Assembly: GCF_019613795.1 (NCBI RefSeq)
Contig: NZ_CP080429.1
Span: forward strand, 62,001-126,000
Origin: Flavobacterium litorale
GTDB lineage: Bacteria > Bacteroidota > Bacteroidia > Flavobacteriales > Flavobacteriaceae
Length of the DNA stretch: 64,000 bases
Direction: 5' to 3'
The notes under the pieces were generated by a model that saw nothing but the letters and a program-made list of their open reading frames with translations, was not told where the DNA came from and searched no databases. The position numbers were made by a program, and so were the translations under genes. This document shows, piece by piece, positions 45,571 to 55,984 of the stretch (positions are counted from its first letter, which is position 1; every line of letters begins with the position of its first letter).

Positions 45571-46962
45571 ATGAAGAGATTTTCGAGCTTATTTATTGTA
45601 GCACTGTTGAGTGGAGCTACTACCTTAGGGGCTTATAAACTGGTATTTGACGAGGATACTAATGCAAGTACTGCGTTATCAGTAGTCCCAACACAAACTA
45701 ACTATACAAAAGCAGTAGCACTAGGTGCTGAAACTGTAGATTTTACCAAAGCTGCCGATGAGGCCGTGCATACCGTAGTACACGTTAAAAACGTTTCGTA
45801 TTCACGAACGCCATCTAACCCTGTGTTAGAGTATTTTTATGGCTATCGTGGTGGCGAGCAACGTGCACAGGTAGGAACAGGATCGGGAGTTATTATTACT
45901 GAGGATGGTTATATTGTAACCAACAACCACGTAATACAAAATGCCTCGGAGTTAGAGGTAACACTAAACAACAATAAATCGTACAAGGCAAAATTGGTAG
46001 GTACCGACTCTAAAATGGATATTGCACTCCTTAAAGTAGATACGGTCGAAAAACTACCTTATGCTACATTCGGAAACTCAGATGATATTCAGGTAGGCGA
46101 ATGGGTACTTGCCGTAGGTAACCCCTACAATTTAACCTCTACAGTAACGGCAGGTATCGTATCGGCAAAAGCTCGAAATTTAAGTAAAGACGGTATTCAA
46201 TCGTTCATACAAACCGATGCTGCTGTAAACCCAGGTAATAGCGGTGGTGCATTGGTTAACACCCGTGGGGAGCTAATTGGTATTAACACCCTTATCTCTT
46301 CGCAAACAGGTTCGTATATTGGTTACTCTTTTGCTGTACCCTCTAACATTGCCCGAAAAATTATAGAAGATATTATGGAGTTTGGTAACGTACAGCGTGG
46401 TGTGCTTGGCGTACGTGGTGGCGAACTGAATAGTACCGTATCTGAAGAATTGGGTATTACCGAAACACAAGGTTTTTATGTAAACAGTGTTGTAGAAAAT
46501 TCGGGGGCGGCAAAAGCTGGTATAGTAAAAGGCGATATTATTACCACAGTAGATGGAAAACCTGTGCGTAGTTTTTCTGAACTGAATGCGGCTATTATTA
46601 CGAAACGACCTAACGATGTGGTACAGGTAGGTATAAACCGCGATGGCGATAGGATTACCTTACCCGTAAAATTAAGCAAAAACGAAATTTACAGTTATAG
46701 TGGTCTGGAATTAGAGAACATTAGTAAGGCTGAAAGGAAAAAACTGAAACTCGATTATGGTGTACGTATTAAAAATATTACCGATGAACGTTATATGCCT
46801 TATTACGAAGAGTTAAAAGGGGGTATTATATTGAGTATTGATAATATAAAGGCTAAGGATATAGAAACAGTATCGGATATTTTATCGGTTAAAAACCCTA
46901 ACCAAAAAACCCGTGTAGAAATGATTACCAAAAGCGGAGAACTAGTGCGCTTTATTATGTAA
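45571..46962 (+). CDS. HtrA/DegP-type periplasmic serine protease
   Basis: 463 residues. An N-terminal membrane anchor or signal (SLFIVALLSGATTLGAYKL) leads to a trypsin-like domain with the triad His (TNNHVIQN), Asp (SKMDIALLKV) and Ser (NPGNSGGAL), then two PDZ domains (about 280-370 and 380-463). It degrades or refolds damaged envelope proteins. Monocistronic, with a clear terminator. Confidence 0.95.
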   Translation: MKRFSSLFIVALLSGATTLGAYKLVFDEDTNASTALSVVPTQTNYTKAVALGAETVDFTKAADEAVHTVVHVKNVSYSRTPSNPVLEYFYGYRGGEQRAQVGTGSGVIITEDGYIVTNNHVIQNASELEVTLNNNKSYKAKLVGTDSKMDIALLKVDTVEKLPYATFGNSDDIQVGEWVLAVGNPYNLTSTVTAGIVSAKARNLSKDGIQSFIQTDAAVNPGNSGGALVNTRGELIGINTLISSQTGSYIGYSFAVPSNIARKIIEDIMEFGNVQRGVLGVRGGELNSTVSEELGITETQGFYVNSVVENSGAAKAGIVKGDIITTVDGKPVRSFSELNAAIITKRPNDVVQVGINRDGDRITLPVKLSKNEIYSYSGLELENISKAERKKLKLDYGVRIKNITDERYMPYYEELKGGIILSIDNIKAKDIETVSDILSVKNPNQKTRVEMITKSGELVRFIM

Positions 46963-46983
46963 TACCAATAATATAAGTTAGCT

Positions 46984-47020
46984 AAACTGCCCTACCCTAT
47001 AGTTGGTGTAGGGCAGTTTT
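46984..47020 (+). terminator. Terminator of the HtrA gene
   Basis: AAACTGCCCTA and TAGGGCAGTTT pair around a 14-nt loop, with T following. Confidence 0.82.
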
Positions 47021-47122
47021 ATTATACGTAGTATATACAAAAGCAACTTTATAATAACATTAGCGTAAATAGTATGTGTTAGGGGTTTAGGTATTTTTGG
47101 CAAATATTACGAAAACGGATTA

Positions 47123-47491
47123 ATGAAAAAGAAAACTGCACGCAAGCTAGAGTACTTTTTACATTTTATTACGGCTTTGCTACTCATTATAAAAGGTGTA
47201 GACGAAGTAGTTAAAGGTTTATACTTCCCTGCTTCTATTATATTAGGAATAGCGTTATTGGTATTTATACTCATCTTTTTTTGGCGCAAACTAAAAATAA
47301 AACCAAAACAAGTACGTATAACATGTTGGTATCTGGAGTCGCCCGCACTATTAGTAGTATCGTACGTACTACATTTAGAAAAGAAAGAATTTACACCCTA
47401 CATATTTTTGCTCGCTGCTATAATGTATCCTGCAATGGGCTTTATTTCCTCTAAAAAATTTAAAAAAATACGAAAATCAGCTATAAACTAA
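47123..47491 (+). CDS. Small four-helix membrane protein
   Basis: 122 residues with four predicted transmembrane helices (HFITALLLIIKGV, YFPASIILGIALLVFILIFF, SPALLVVSYVL, YIFLLAAIMYPAMGF) and basic ends. No family is recognised. It stands alone between the HtrA terminator and gapdh. Confidence 0.68.
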   Translation: MKKKTARKLEYFLHFITALLLIIKGVDEVVKGLYFPASIILGIALLVFILIFFWRKLKIKPKQVRITCWYLESPALLVVSYVLHLEKKEFTPYIFLLAAIMYPAMGFISSKKFKKIRKSAIN

Positions 47492-47683
47492 CTATTTACA
47501 GCCAATAATAGCAAATATTCTTCCCAATTTAAAATAGTAGTTATTTGCAACTAAATAATTTGTAGTGAATAATTTTAAGTGTGTTATGTAGTATAATCTT
47601 CAAGGATTTAGTCATATCTATACATAACTGGGAATAAGGGTAAAAAAAGTTAAAATTATTTTTACGAAAACGTTTGAAATATA

Positions 47684-47691
47684 TACTTTTG
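47684..47691 (+). promoter_or_regulatory. -7 element before the GAPDH gene
   Basis: TACTTTTG fits TAnnTTTG. The -33 region is T-rich (ATTTTTACG near 47657) but has no clear TTTG. The start codon is 36 bases downstream. Confidence 0.5.
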
Positions 47692-47727
47692 CAGCCTAGT
47701 AACAACACTAATTAATCTTTTATCTTC

Positions 47728-49176
47728 ATGAACAATAATGTTTTATACGAAAAAGAACTGTCTTTCCAAGCCGACAGAAGGAGAGCGGGGGTAGAATTCA
47801 TTAAAATTGTAAGCGACCTATGGTACGACAAGTCTATAGAGCTTATACTATTCAGAAACCAGCTTATCGACAGAAACGTAAGCAACATTATTAACTTGCA
47901 CGAATATGCAGTAGAGTTTGTTAACAAACCAATCAATATATTCGACTCTGTAGAGATTGCAAGAGCCATACAATCGTTAGACTTACCACCAGCACGTATT
48001 GATATTGGTAAACTTACTTACGAATATCATTTGGAAGATGACAAGTACAACGACGCTACTGCTTTTGTACTTGATAAATTAAAAGATGCTAAATCGAGTC
48101 AAGCTATTGAGCCTAAGGATGTAGTACTATACGGATTTGGTCGTATTGGTAGGTTATTGGCACGAGAAATGATGTCTAAAACTGGAAAAGGTAACCAACT
48201 ACGCCTTAGAGCTATTGTTACCCGTGATAAGGAGAGTGTAGAATTACTTGAAAAAAGAGCGTCACTATTACGTTATGACTCTATCCATGGTGATTTTGAA
48301 GGTTCGGTAACTATTGATGCCGAAAATAACACACTAATTGTAAATGGTACTACGGTACACATGATTAGTGCTAATGCGCCTGAAGATATTGATTATACTA
48401 AATACGGTATTAACAACGCATTAATTATAGATAATACAGGTGCATTTAAAGATGAAGAAGCTTTAAGACGTCACCTATCGTCAAATGGTGCCGAAAAAGT
48501 ACTACTTACTGCACCTGGTAAAGGCGTACCAAACATTGTACATGGTGTAAACCAAAAAGAGTACAATCCAGACGAGGTTGATATTTTCTCGGCAGCATCC
48601 TGTACTACCAATGCTATTACACCCGTACTAAAAGCAATAGAAGACACATTGGGTGTAACCAAAGGGCACCTAGAAACAATACACGCGTACACCAACGACC
48701 AGAACCTTGTAGACAATATGCACAAAAAATACCGTCGTGGTAGAGCTGCTGGTTTAAACATGGTTATTACCGAAACTGGGGCTGGTAGCGCTGTTGCAAA
48801 AGCATTACCATCGTTAGCAGGTAAATTAACATCAAATGCAATACGTGTACCTGTACCCAATGGGTCGTTAGTAGTTTTAAACCTTGAGGTAGATAAAAAC
48901 ACTACAGTAGCGGAGATAAACCAAATAATGAAAGATTACGCACTAGAAGGCGAACTTGTAGAGCAGATTAAATACTCATTGAGCAACGAACTAGTATCGT
49001 CTGATATTGTAGGGACATCGCAACCTGCAATATTCGATAGCAATGCAACCATAGTTAGTGCTGATGGTAAAAACATAGTACTGTATATATGGTACGATAA
49101 CGAGTATGGCTACAGCCACCAAGTAATACGCTTAGCAAAATACATATCAAAAGTAAGACGTTTTACGTACTACTAA
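47728..49176 (+). CDS. Glyceraldehyde-3-phosphate dehydrogenase, long form
   Basis: 482 residues. The NAD(P)-binding start VVLYGFGRIGRLLAREM only begins at about residue 131; the catalytic Cys is in SAASCTTNAITP, and HAYTNDQNLVDN, RAAGLNMVITETGAG and YIWYDNEYGYSHQV are the usual GAPDH motifs. The first 130 residues form an extra helical domain that ordinary GAPDH of about 335 residues does not have. It oxidises glyceraldehyde-3-phosphate in glycolysis or works in reverse in gluconeogenesis. Single gene with a strong terminator. Confidence 0.94.
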   Translation: MNNNVLYEKELSFQADRRRAGVEFIKIVSDLWYDKSIELILFRNQLIDRNVSNIINLHEYAVEFVNKPINIFDSVEIARAIQSLDLPPARIDIGKLTYEYHLEDDKYNDATAFVLDKLKDAKSSQAIEPKDVVLYGFGRIGRLLAREMMSKTGKGNQLRLRAIVTRDKESVELLEKRASLLRYDSIHGDFEGSVTIDAENNTLIVNGTTVHMISANAPEDIDYTKYGINNALIIDNTGAFKDEEALRRHLSSNGAEKVLLTAPGKGVPNIVHGVNQKEYNPDEVDIFSAASCTTNAITPVLKAIEDTLGVTKGHLETIHAYTNDQNLVDNMHKKYRRGRAAGLNMVITETGAGSAVAKALPSLAGKLTSNAIRVPVPNGSLVVLNLEVDKNTTVAEINQIMKDYALEGELVEQIKYSLSNELVSSDIVGTSQPAIFDSNATIVSADGKNIVLYIWYDNEYGYSHQVIRLAKYISKVRRFTYY

Positions 49177-49218
49177 TAGGATAAATGCGAGCAGAAAAAG
49201 TAACCTATTTTCTATACA

Positions 49219-49247
49219 AAACCCGACACAATTGTGTCGGGTTTTTT
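49219..49247 (+). terminator. Terminator of the GAPDH gene
   Basis: ACCCGACAC-AATT-GTGTCGGGT followed by six T. Confidence 0.88.
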
Positions 49248-49490
49248 GTTTGTAGTTATTATGAGTAGACACGACGAAGTAATCTTACGCAAGCATTATA
49301 ATGCCTATACAGATTAACATATTTCGTTGTAATACACCAGAAATAACATAAGTTCATACTGAAAATATTTAGCTTTAATCCTAAAACCTGCAAAGTTTTG
49401 TAAATCTTTCAAATTGTAAATTAAATAATCCGTTCGGAGTGCTGCGAGGTCTACATACCTTGTAGCTATCAACTTTAAAATATAAGAACC

Positions 49491-49520
49491 AAAAAAACGC
49501 CCAACCTTTCGGTTGGGCGT
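49491..49520 (-). terminator. Terminator of the aconitase gene
   Basis: On the minus strand ACGCCCAACC-GAAA-GGTTGGGCGT, then seven T. Confidence 0.9.
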
Positions 49521-49547
49521 TTATGGTTTTATTAGGAAAGCTAGCTA

Positions 49548-51812
49548 CTATTTGTTAGCAGCAGCAATTAGGTTAAGTGCGCTACCCGCATTAAACCATC
49601 CTATTTGCCCCTCGTTGTACGAGTGGTTTGCCGTTATAACATCTTTGGTACCATCTGCATGTACTACTTCTAGTGTAAGCTGTTTTCCTGGAGCAAACTC
49701 CGTAAGATCTATAAAGTTAAATGTATCATTCTCCTGTATCTTATCGTAATCTGCTTCGTTAGCAAACGTTAACGCTAACATACCTTGTTTTTTAAGGTTG
49801 GTTTCGTGTATACGTGCAAACGATTTTACCAATACGGCACGAACACCCAAATGGCGTGGCTCCATAGCAGCATGCTCACGCGATGAACCTTCGCCATAGT
49901 TATGGTCGCCCACCACTATAGAGGGTACATTGGCAGCCTTATAAGCACGTGCCACATTAGGTACAGCATCGTAATCGCCTGTAAGTTGGTTTTTAACACT
50001 ATTTGTTTTCATGTTATAGGCGTTAACACCACCTATAAGCATGTTGTTTGATATATTATCGAGGTGACCACGGAAGCGTAACCAAGGTCCTGCCATAGAG
50101 ATGTGGTCGGTAGTACATTTACCAAAGGCTTTTATAAGCAATTTAGCACCCATAATATTTTTGCCATCCCAAGGGGCAAATGGCTCTAGCAATTGCAAAC
50201 GCTCCGATTCTGGACTTACAACTACTTGTACCCCAGATCCGTCTTCGGCTGGTGCTTGGAAACCTGCATCATCTACTGCAAAACCATCAGGTGGAAGTTC
50301 CCATCCTGTTGGTTCATCTAGCATTACTTCTTCGCCGTCTTCGTTAATTAATTTATCTGTAATAGGGTTAAACCCTAAATCACCTGCTATAGCTAACGCC
50401 GTAACCATTTCTGGAGATCCGACAAAGGCTAATGTATTTGGGTTACCATCCGCACGTTTAGAGAAGTTTCGGTTAAACGAGTGCACAATGGTGTTACGTT
50501 CCTCTTTTTCAGAACCCTCTCTGTCCCACATACCAATACAGGGTCCGCAAGCGTTGGCAAATACCGTCGCTCCAATTTTATCGAAGGTATCAATAAAACC
50601 ATCACGCTCTATGGTATAACGTACAAGCTCTGAACCTGGCGTTATGGTAAATTTCGATTTTGGTTTTAATTTTTTCTCTGCTGCTTGTTTAGCAAGTGAT
50701 ACGGAGCGCGAAATATCTTCGTACGAAGAGTTGGTACACGACCCTATAAGCCCTACTTGTATGTTTAATGGCCAATCGTTTTTAATGGCTTCTTCTTTCA
50801 TTTTAGATATAGGCGTAGCTAAATCTGGCGTAAAAGGACCATTTAAGTGTGGCTCTAGTTCCGAAAGGTTTATTTCAATAACCTGATCAAAGTATTGCTC
50901 AGGGTTTTCATATACTTCACTATCAGCAGTAAGGTAATCTGCCACTTTAGCGGCTTCGTCTGCTACATCCGCTCTGCTTGTAGCACGCAGGTAACGATCC
51001 ATAGATTCGTCGTATCCAAAAGTAGATGTTGTAGCACCAACTTCGGCACCCATGTTACATATTGTACCTTTACCAGTACACGACATTGCTGTTGCGCCTT
51101 CGCCAAAGTACTCTATAATAGCACCTGTACCCCCTTTAACGGTTAGTATACCTGCTACTTTTAATATAATATCTTTAGGAGCTGTCCAGCCCGATAATTT
51201 GCCTGTAAGTTTTATACCTATTAGTTTCGGGAATTTAAGTTCCCAAGCCATTCCGCTCATTACATCTACAGCATCAGCACCTCCTACACCAATGGCAAGC
51301 ATACCTAATCCGCCTGCATTTACAGTGTGCGAGTCGGTACCAATCATCATTCCACCAGGAAATGCATAATTCTCCAATACTACTTGGTGTATAATACCTG
51401 CTCCTGGTTTCCAGAAACCAATACCGTATTTGTTTGATACTGAAGATAAAAAGTCGAATACTTCGTTACTTTGTTCTTTGGCACGTTTTAAATCGGTTTT
51501 AGCATCTACTTTTGCTTGTATAAGGTGATCGCAGTGTACCGTGGTAGGTACAGCCACTTTTGGTTTACCTGCATGCATAAACTGTAGTAACGCCATTTGT
51601 GCTGTAGCATCTTGGCAAGCCACTCTATCTGGAGCAAAGTCTACATAATCTTTACCACGTGTAAAAGCCTGAGAAGGTGTTCCCTCCCAAAGGTGTGAGT
51701 ATAAAATCTTTTCTGAAAGTGTAAGCGGACGACCGACAAGTTCACGTGCTTTATCAACACGCTCGGCCATAGTAGCATACACCTTTTTGATCATTTCAAT
51801 ATCAAAAGCCAT
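49548..51812 (-). CDS. acn: Aconitate hydratase
   Basis: 754 residues, the mitochondrial-type aconitase size. The 4Fe-4S ligands are the Cys of [11 protein letters not shown] and the pair in [11 protein letters not shown]. The substrate segments [15 protein letters not shown] and [16 protein letters not shown] (swivel domain) are intact. It turns citrate into isocitrate in the TCA cycle. Monocistronic. Confidence 0.96.
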   Translation of the reverse strand: MAFDIEMIKKVYATMAERVDKARELVGRPLTLSEKILYSHLWEGTPSQAFTRGKDYVDFAPDRVACQDATAQMALLQFMHAGKPKVAVPTTVHCDHLIQAKVDAKTDLKRAKEQSNEVFDFLSSVSNKYGIGFWKPGAGIIHQVVLENYAFPGGMMIGTDSHTVNAGGLGMLAIGVGGADAVDVMSGMAWELKFPKLIGIKLTGKLSGWTAPKDIILKVAGILTVKGGTGAIIEYFGEGATAMSCTGKGTICNMGAEVGATTSTFGYDESMDRYLRATSRADVADEAAKVADYLTADSEVYENPEQYFDQVIEINLSELEPHLNGPFTPDLATPISKMKEEAIKNDWPLNIQVGLIGSCTNSSYEDISRSVSLAKQAAEKKLKPKSKFTITPGSELVRYTIERDGFIDTFDKIGATVFANACGPCIGMWDREGSEKEERNTIVHSFNRNFSKRADGNPNTLAFVGSPEMVTALAIAGDLGFNPITDKLINEDGEEVMLDEPTGWELPPDGFAVDDAGFQAPAEDGSGVQVVVSPESERLQLLEPFAPWDGKNIMGAKLLIKAFGKCTTDHISMAGPWLRFRGHLDNISNNMLIGGVNAYNMKTNSVKNQLTGDYDAVPNVARAYKAANVPSIVVGDHNYGEGSSREHAAMEPRHLGVRAVLVKSFARIHETNLKKQGMLALTFANEADYDKIQENDTFNFIDLTEFAPGKQLTLEVVHADGTKDVITANHSYNEGQIGWFNAGSALNLIAAANK

Positions 51813-52042
51813 AGTAAGTTGTTATTAATGTTCGTTTGTAAAAAAGTGCTGTAAAATTAGTAATTCTTAAATCAATTAAAAAATTTTTAGCGTTTCTTTA
51901 AATTATAAGAATAATTATTTATAAACGTTCTATTATGATGCATATAATACAACAAACTCACTTAACAGGGTGTTTTTTTTACGAATTCTCAAAATATCAA
52001 TTCTATTTTGAGAATTTGAAAATTAGAATGGGTACTAAAAAT

Positions 52043-52080
52043 AAAATAGCCGTTCACTTTTTTAGCAAACGGCTATTTTA
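52043..52080 (-). terminator. Terminator of the small membrane protein gene
   Basis: AAAATAGCCGTT and AACGGCTATTTT pair around a 13-nt loop, with a T run on the minus strand. Confidence 0.82.
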
Positions 52081-52098
52081 TTTGAGTAAAAACATCTT

Positions 52099-52482
52099 CT
52101 AAAACGATATAGTTAGCTCGTTATCTTCATAACTTTTAGTTGTTGTAAGGTAGTTATACAACATTTTTCCTGACATAAAAACGCCAGCACCAAATAGTGC
52201 TCCACCAATAACAAGCAGCATTATAGCATTAGTAGTAATTGTTTCGAACTCTAAAAACTCTGAATATACGGCACCAAGCATAAATAGGGAGAATAAGCCT
52301 AGTATGTTTCCGTATATGATTCCTGCCAACCTATTTTTATAGATAAGTTGTAATAATAACAGCCAGACGGTTAAGAGTGCAACATAGTTTACATGGCTAC
52401 TGGCATACAAATTTTCCAGAAACCATGCTCCTCCAAGACCTATAAAAAAAATCTCGGGGAGATTAGTAAGGAGTGATTTCAT
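52099..52482 (-). CDS. Small four-helix membrane protein
   Basis: 127 residues from the ATG of MKSLLTNLPEIFF; a TTG seven codons earlier is less likely. Four transmembrane helices, a conserved-looking IFFIGLGGAWFLENLY start and a short acidic cytoplasmic tail (TTTKSYEDNELTISF). No family is recognised. Confidence 0.68.
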   Translation of the reverse strand: MKSLLTNLPEIFFIGLGGAWFLENLYASSHVNYVALLTVWLLLLQLIYKNRLAGIIYGNILGLFSLFMLGAVYSEFLEFETITTNAIMLLVIGGALFGAGVFMSGKMLYNYLTTTKSYEDNELTISF

Positions 52483-52662
52483 TTTTTTTAGATTATATAA
52501 CAAATATATAACGTAAAATGTTTGTTTTTATTTTATTCGCTAAAGTTTTTTGAATAAAATATTAACAATGTAATTTTAATACATGTTTATTATTACATTG
52601 ATACTTTTTGTACTGTTTTGCTTTACAATTTGTTAGCACAAAAAAACTATTAAACTTACAAC

Positions 52663-52690
52663 AAAAAAAGCTGTTTAAAACAGCTTTTTT
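52663..52690 (-). terminator. Terminator overlapping the moxR stop codon
   Basis: AGCTGTT-TAA-AACAGCT read on the plus strand, flanked by A and T runs. The stop codon of the minus-strand MoxR gene lies inside the hairpin. Confidence 0.82.
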
Positions 52691-53628
52691 ATTATCGTTT
52701 CTTCTGTTATGCCTTCGGCATCGGCTTTGTAGTTTTTAATAATTCTGTGCCTAAGTATGCCTGTAGCTACTGCTTGCACATCTTCTATATCGGGAGAATA
52801 TTTCCCATTAAGTGCTGCATTGGTTTTGGCAGCAAGTATTAAGTTTTGTGAGGCACGCGGTCCAGCACCCCAATCTAGGTAGGTATTAACATAATCGTCC
52901 GCTAAAGGGTTGCCTGGTCTGGTTTTACCTACAAGGCTAACGGCATACTCTACAACATTATCAGCAACGGGTATGCGTCGGATAAGGTTTTGAAAATCGA
53001 GAATTTCCTGTGCGTTAAATAGTGGTGTTATGGTTTGTTTTGTATCGGTAGTAGTACTTTTTACTACTTGTACTTCTTCATCAAACGTTGGGTATTCTAA
53101 TTTTATGGCAAACATAAACCTATCAAGCTGTGCTTCTGGTAGCGGGTACGTTCCCTCCTGCTCTATTGGGTTTTGTGTTGCCAAAACAAAGTAAGGCAAT
53201 GCTAGCTTGTAATGATGCCCTGCAATTGTTACTGCTTTTTCCTGCATAGCCTCTAGTAAGGCTGCTTGGGTTTTGGGCGGTGTACGGTTTATCTCATCAG
53301 CTAATATAATATTAGAAAATATAGGGCCCTTTATAAATTTAAACTGTCTGTTTTCATCTAATATTTCGCTCCCTAATATATCGGATGGCATTAAATCGGG
53401 GGTAAACTGTATGCGCTTAAAATTCAACCCTAAGGCTTGTGATATGGTGTTTACCATTAAGGTTTTTGCTAAACCAGGTACACCTACTAATAGTGCATGG
53501 CCTCCCGAAAAAACGCTAAGGACAATTTGGTTTATTACTTCATCTTGCCCTACAATTATTTTTGCAATTTCTTTTTTAAGGTCTTTTTGCTTTTGCACTA
53601 AATGCTGAATCGCTGCTACGTCTGACAT
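52675..53628 (-). CDS. MoxR-family AAA+ ATPase
   Basis: 317 residues. Walker A GVPGLAKTL, Walker B NIILADEINR, the PPKTQAALLEAMQE helix and QNPIEQEGTYPLPEAQLDRF are the MoxR signatures; the lid has GAGPRASQNLILAAK. These ATPases act as chaperones that mature VWA-domain or enzyme partners. The usual BatA/DUF58 partners are not next to it: a terminator follows directly and the chaperone operon lies upstream. Confidence 0.93.
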   Translation of the reverse strand: MSDVAAIQHLVQKQKDLKKEIAKIIVGQDEVINQIVLSVFSGGHALLVGVPGLAKTLMVNTISQALGLNFKRIQFTPDLMPSDILGSEILDENRQFKFIKGPIFSNIILADEINRTPPKTQAALLEAMQEKAVTIAGHHYKLALPYFVLATQNPIEQEGTYPLPEAQLDRFMFAIKLEYPTFDEEVQVVKSTTTDTKQTITPLFNAQEILDFQNLIRRIPVADNVVEYAVSLVGKTRPGNPLADDYVNTYLDWGAGPRASQNLILAAKTNAALNGKYSPDIEDVQAVATGILRHRIIKNYKADAEGITEETIIKKLF

Positions 53629-53730
53629 TGATGTTATATGGTTTAAATGAATGAAGCTAAGGAATTCCTTAGCTTCAAACTTAAAAATATTTTTACTCTT
53701 TACCTAACATTTATAGGTAGTGTACGCAAA

Positions 53731-55146
53731 TTATTTTACCCAATCGTTAGCAAAATCGCATGTTTGGTATTCTTCGCTCACTTTTACATAGGTTTCTTTT
53801 ATCTTTTCGGCACTCCATTTTGCAATTTCCTGTATTTGCTTTTCTTTTAGTGCTAGGTCTTTAATTTTGGTATAATCCAGCGCATAATCAGCTGTATGCT
53901 CATCGTAACGGTTAGTAACCGTCATTAACTTATAGCTTTTACCACTACGTGGGTCATCACTAAGTATTGGTTGTGTTACTTCGCCTTCTTTAAGGTCGGA
54001 TACGTCACTGTATATTTCTGGTGGTAACTTGGTTAATTCAAAACGCGTTTCTAGCGTTCTTGGGTTCATTAAAAGCCCTCCACTATTTCGGGTTTCTTTT
54101 TCATCCGATTCTGATCGTGCTGCTTCGGCAAAACTTATTTCACCATTTACAATACGCTCTCTTATTTTCTCTGCTTTTATTTTGGCTGCCTGTAAGGCTT
54201 CGTTACTTACTTTAGGCATCATTAAAATGTGTCTTACATCGAGCTCGCGCCCTCGTATTTTTTCTACGTAAATAAGGTGGTATCCAAACTCTGTTTCTAC
54301 AGGATCGGATATTTCTCCTTCTTCAAGACTAAAAGCAGTATCCTTAAATTCTTTTACAAACGATGTTTTTCGTGTCATTTTATAATATCCTCCGTTGGAA
54401 CGTGATCCTGGATCTTCGGAGTATAGTACTGCTTTACTGTAAAAACTTGCACCGTTTTGCAATACATCATTTTTAATTTCGTTAAGCCTATCTATAACTT
54501 TTTGTTTTTCTACTTCGGATATTTCTGGCTTTATCACAATTTGTGCTACTTCCATTTCTGCACCAAAAACAGGAACATCGTCACCTTCAAACTTAGAGAA
54601 GAATATTCGTACTTCCTCTGGCGTAATCGTAACCTCATCAATTATTTTCTTTTGCATTTGCTCGGTAAGTTTCTGATTTTTTATCATATCAAAAAGTTCC
54701 GATTTAAGCGACTCTAAGGTTTTCTTTTTAAAGTAAGCTACCATTTTCTCTTCTGAGCCTATTTGTTCTACAAAGTAGTCTATCTGTCTGCTCATGGTTT
54801 CGTTTACCTCAGCATCAGATACTATTATACTATCCTGTATGGCTTGGTGCGCATATAGTTTATCTTCCATTAGCTTTCCTAAAAGCTCACAACGGGAAAC
54901 ATCTTTAATAGGTATATTTTGTGCTTGTAGTTCACGATACGTTAAATCGATATCCGAATCCAATACCACAAAGTCGCCCACTACTGCTACAACACCATCA
55001 ACCTTTATTCTGTTGTTTTTACTTATAGGTGTTTTTTTAACGGTATCGGTTTGTACTTCTTTAATAATTTCTTGTGCATTGGCGGGTGCCAATACAAGAA
55101 ATGCAAAAGCAAGAACGAGATATACCTTGCTACTTATAAACTTCAT
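53731..55146 (-). CDS. SurA-like periplasmic chaperone / PpiC isomerase
   Basis: 471 residues from the Met of MKFISSKVYLVL, which gives a clean signal peptide (ending PANAQ). The earlier ATG at 55167 would add MRLKIKN and lengthen the overlap with the gene upstream. A SurA N-domain (about 45-175; DGVVAVVGDFVVLDSDID) is followed by two PpiC-like domains (about 180-285 and 290-390; VRHILMMP, FGYHLIYVEK). It escorts outer-membrane proteins through the periplasm. Last of three overlapping genes. Confidence 0.9.
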   Translation of the reverse strand: MKFISSKVYLVLAFAFLVLAPANAQEIIKEVQTDTVKKTPISKNNRIKVDGVVAVVGDFVVLDSDIDLTYRELQAQNIPIKDVSRCELLGKLMEDKLYAHQAIQDSIIVSDAEVNETMSRQIDYFVEQIGSEEKMVAYFKKKTLESLKSELFDMIKNQKLTEQMQKKIIDEVTITPEEVRIFFSKFEGDDVPVFGAEMEVAQIVIKPEISEVEKQKVIDRLNEIKNDVLQNGASFYSKAVLYSEDPGSRSNGGYYKMTRKTSFVKEFKDTAFSLEEGEISDPVETEFGYHLIYVEKIRGRELDVRHILMMPKVSNEALQAAKIKAEKIRERIVNGEISFAEAARSESDEKETRNSGGLLMNPRTLETRFELTKLPPEIYSDVSDLKEGEVTQPILSDDPRSGKSYKLMTVTNRYDEHTADYALDYTKIKDLALKEKQIQEIAKWSAEKIKETYVKVSEEYQTCDFANDWVK

Positions 55147-55984
55147 ATTTTTTATTTTTAATCGCATCGTCTGTTATTTCTTTTTCTAACTTCTTTATTA
55201 ACTCCAGTTTCCTGTTATTTATTATAAGTTGTTTTAAGGTTGGCTTTATATATTCGTATGGAGATATATTGTTTTTGTTAAGCACCTTTACAACTTTTAC
55301 CATGTATACATCGGTAGAATCGGGATATTGGTATGAAATGTTTTCGCTAATGTAGGTATCACGATTATCGGGGGTTATAAAAGGTAGTTTGGTATATACC
55401 TGATTCATGTCTACCCATGTACTATCGTTAAACGCAAAACTTTTAAATTGTATCGATATATCGTTAAGGTCGTTAAAATCTTTCTTCTTATCGCTTAAAA
55501 ACTTTTTCCTGATTTTCTCGAATTTAGGATGTTCCTTATCCAGCTTTATATATTTTAACCGTACTAAAGTTTCGGGAGTTCTAAAGTTATCCTTATAGGC
55601 GTCGTAATAATCGGCAATATCTTTATCTGTTACCAGCGTGTCTACGCTTCGTTTTACAAGTTCCTCAATATAGGCTTTGGTATATAAATCTACCTTATAT
55701 TGGTTTACCAAAACATCATACTCCTTTTGTTTTTCTTGGCTGAGGTTTAACTCGGCAGCGTTGTAAAGCAGCTTTTGCGATGCCCAACGGTCTATAAAAC
55801 TTTTAATAATTGCAATGCTGTCTTCTCTGCTAGTTCCTACGGGTACAATACCCTTTAGGTCTTCGGGATAAAGGTACGCATTATTAACGCGCGCTACTCC
55901 CTGCTCTGGTTTTTGCTCCTCTTTAAAATAGTTACAAGAGGAAAAACAGAGTATTGCAAGAAACAGTATTGCGTTTTTTATCAT
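55130..55984 (-). CDS. SurA-N-like periplasmic lipoprotein
   Basis: 284 residues. Signal peptide with lipobox CFSSC (Cys17). The body is helical with RVNNAYLYPEDLKG at the start and DSIAIIKSFIDRWASQKLLY, matching the chaperone part of SurA/PpiC proteins, but no PpiC catalytic domain signature can be found. It may be a lipid-anchored holdase. It shares one base with the stop of the upstream gene (TAATG) and overlaps the next gene by 17 bases. Confidence 0.82.
   Translation of the reverse strand: MIKNAILFLAILCFSSCNYFKEEQKPEQGVARVNNAYLYPEDLKGIVPVGTSREDSIAIIKSFIDRWASQKLLYNAAELNLSQEKQKEYDVLVNQYKVDLYTKAYIEELVKRSVDTLVTDKDIADYYDAYKDNFRTPETLVRLKYIKLDKEHPKFEKIRKKFLSDKKKDFNDLNDISIQFKSFAFNDSTWVDMNQVYTKLPFITPDNRDTYISENISYQYPDSTDVYMVKVVKVLNKNNISPYEYIKPTLKQLIINNRKLELIKKLEKEITDDAIKNKKYEVYK

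Larger units (their letters stand above)
49177..49547. other. Gap between convergent gapdh and aconitase genes
   Basis: No gene is seen. It contains the two terminators listed separately at 49219-49247 and 49491-49520; the 240 bases between them show nothing further. Confidence 0.6.
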
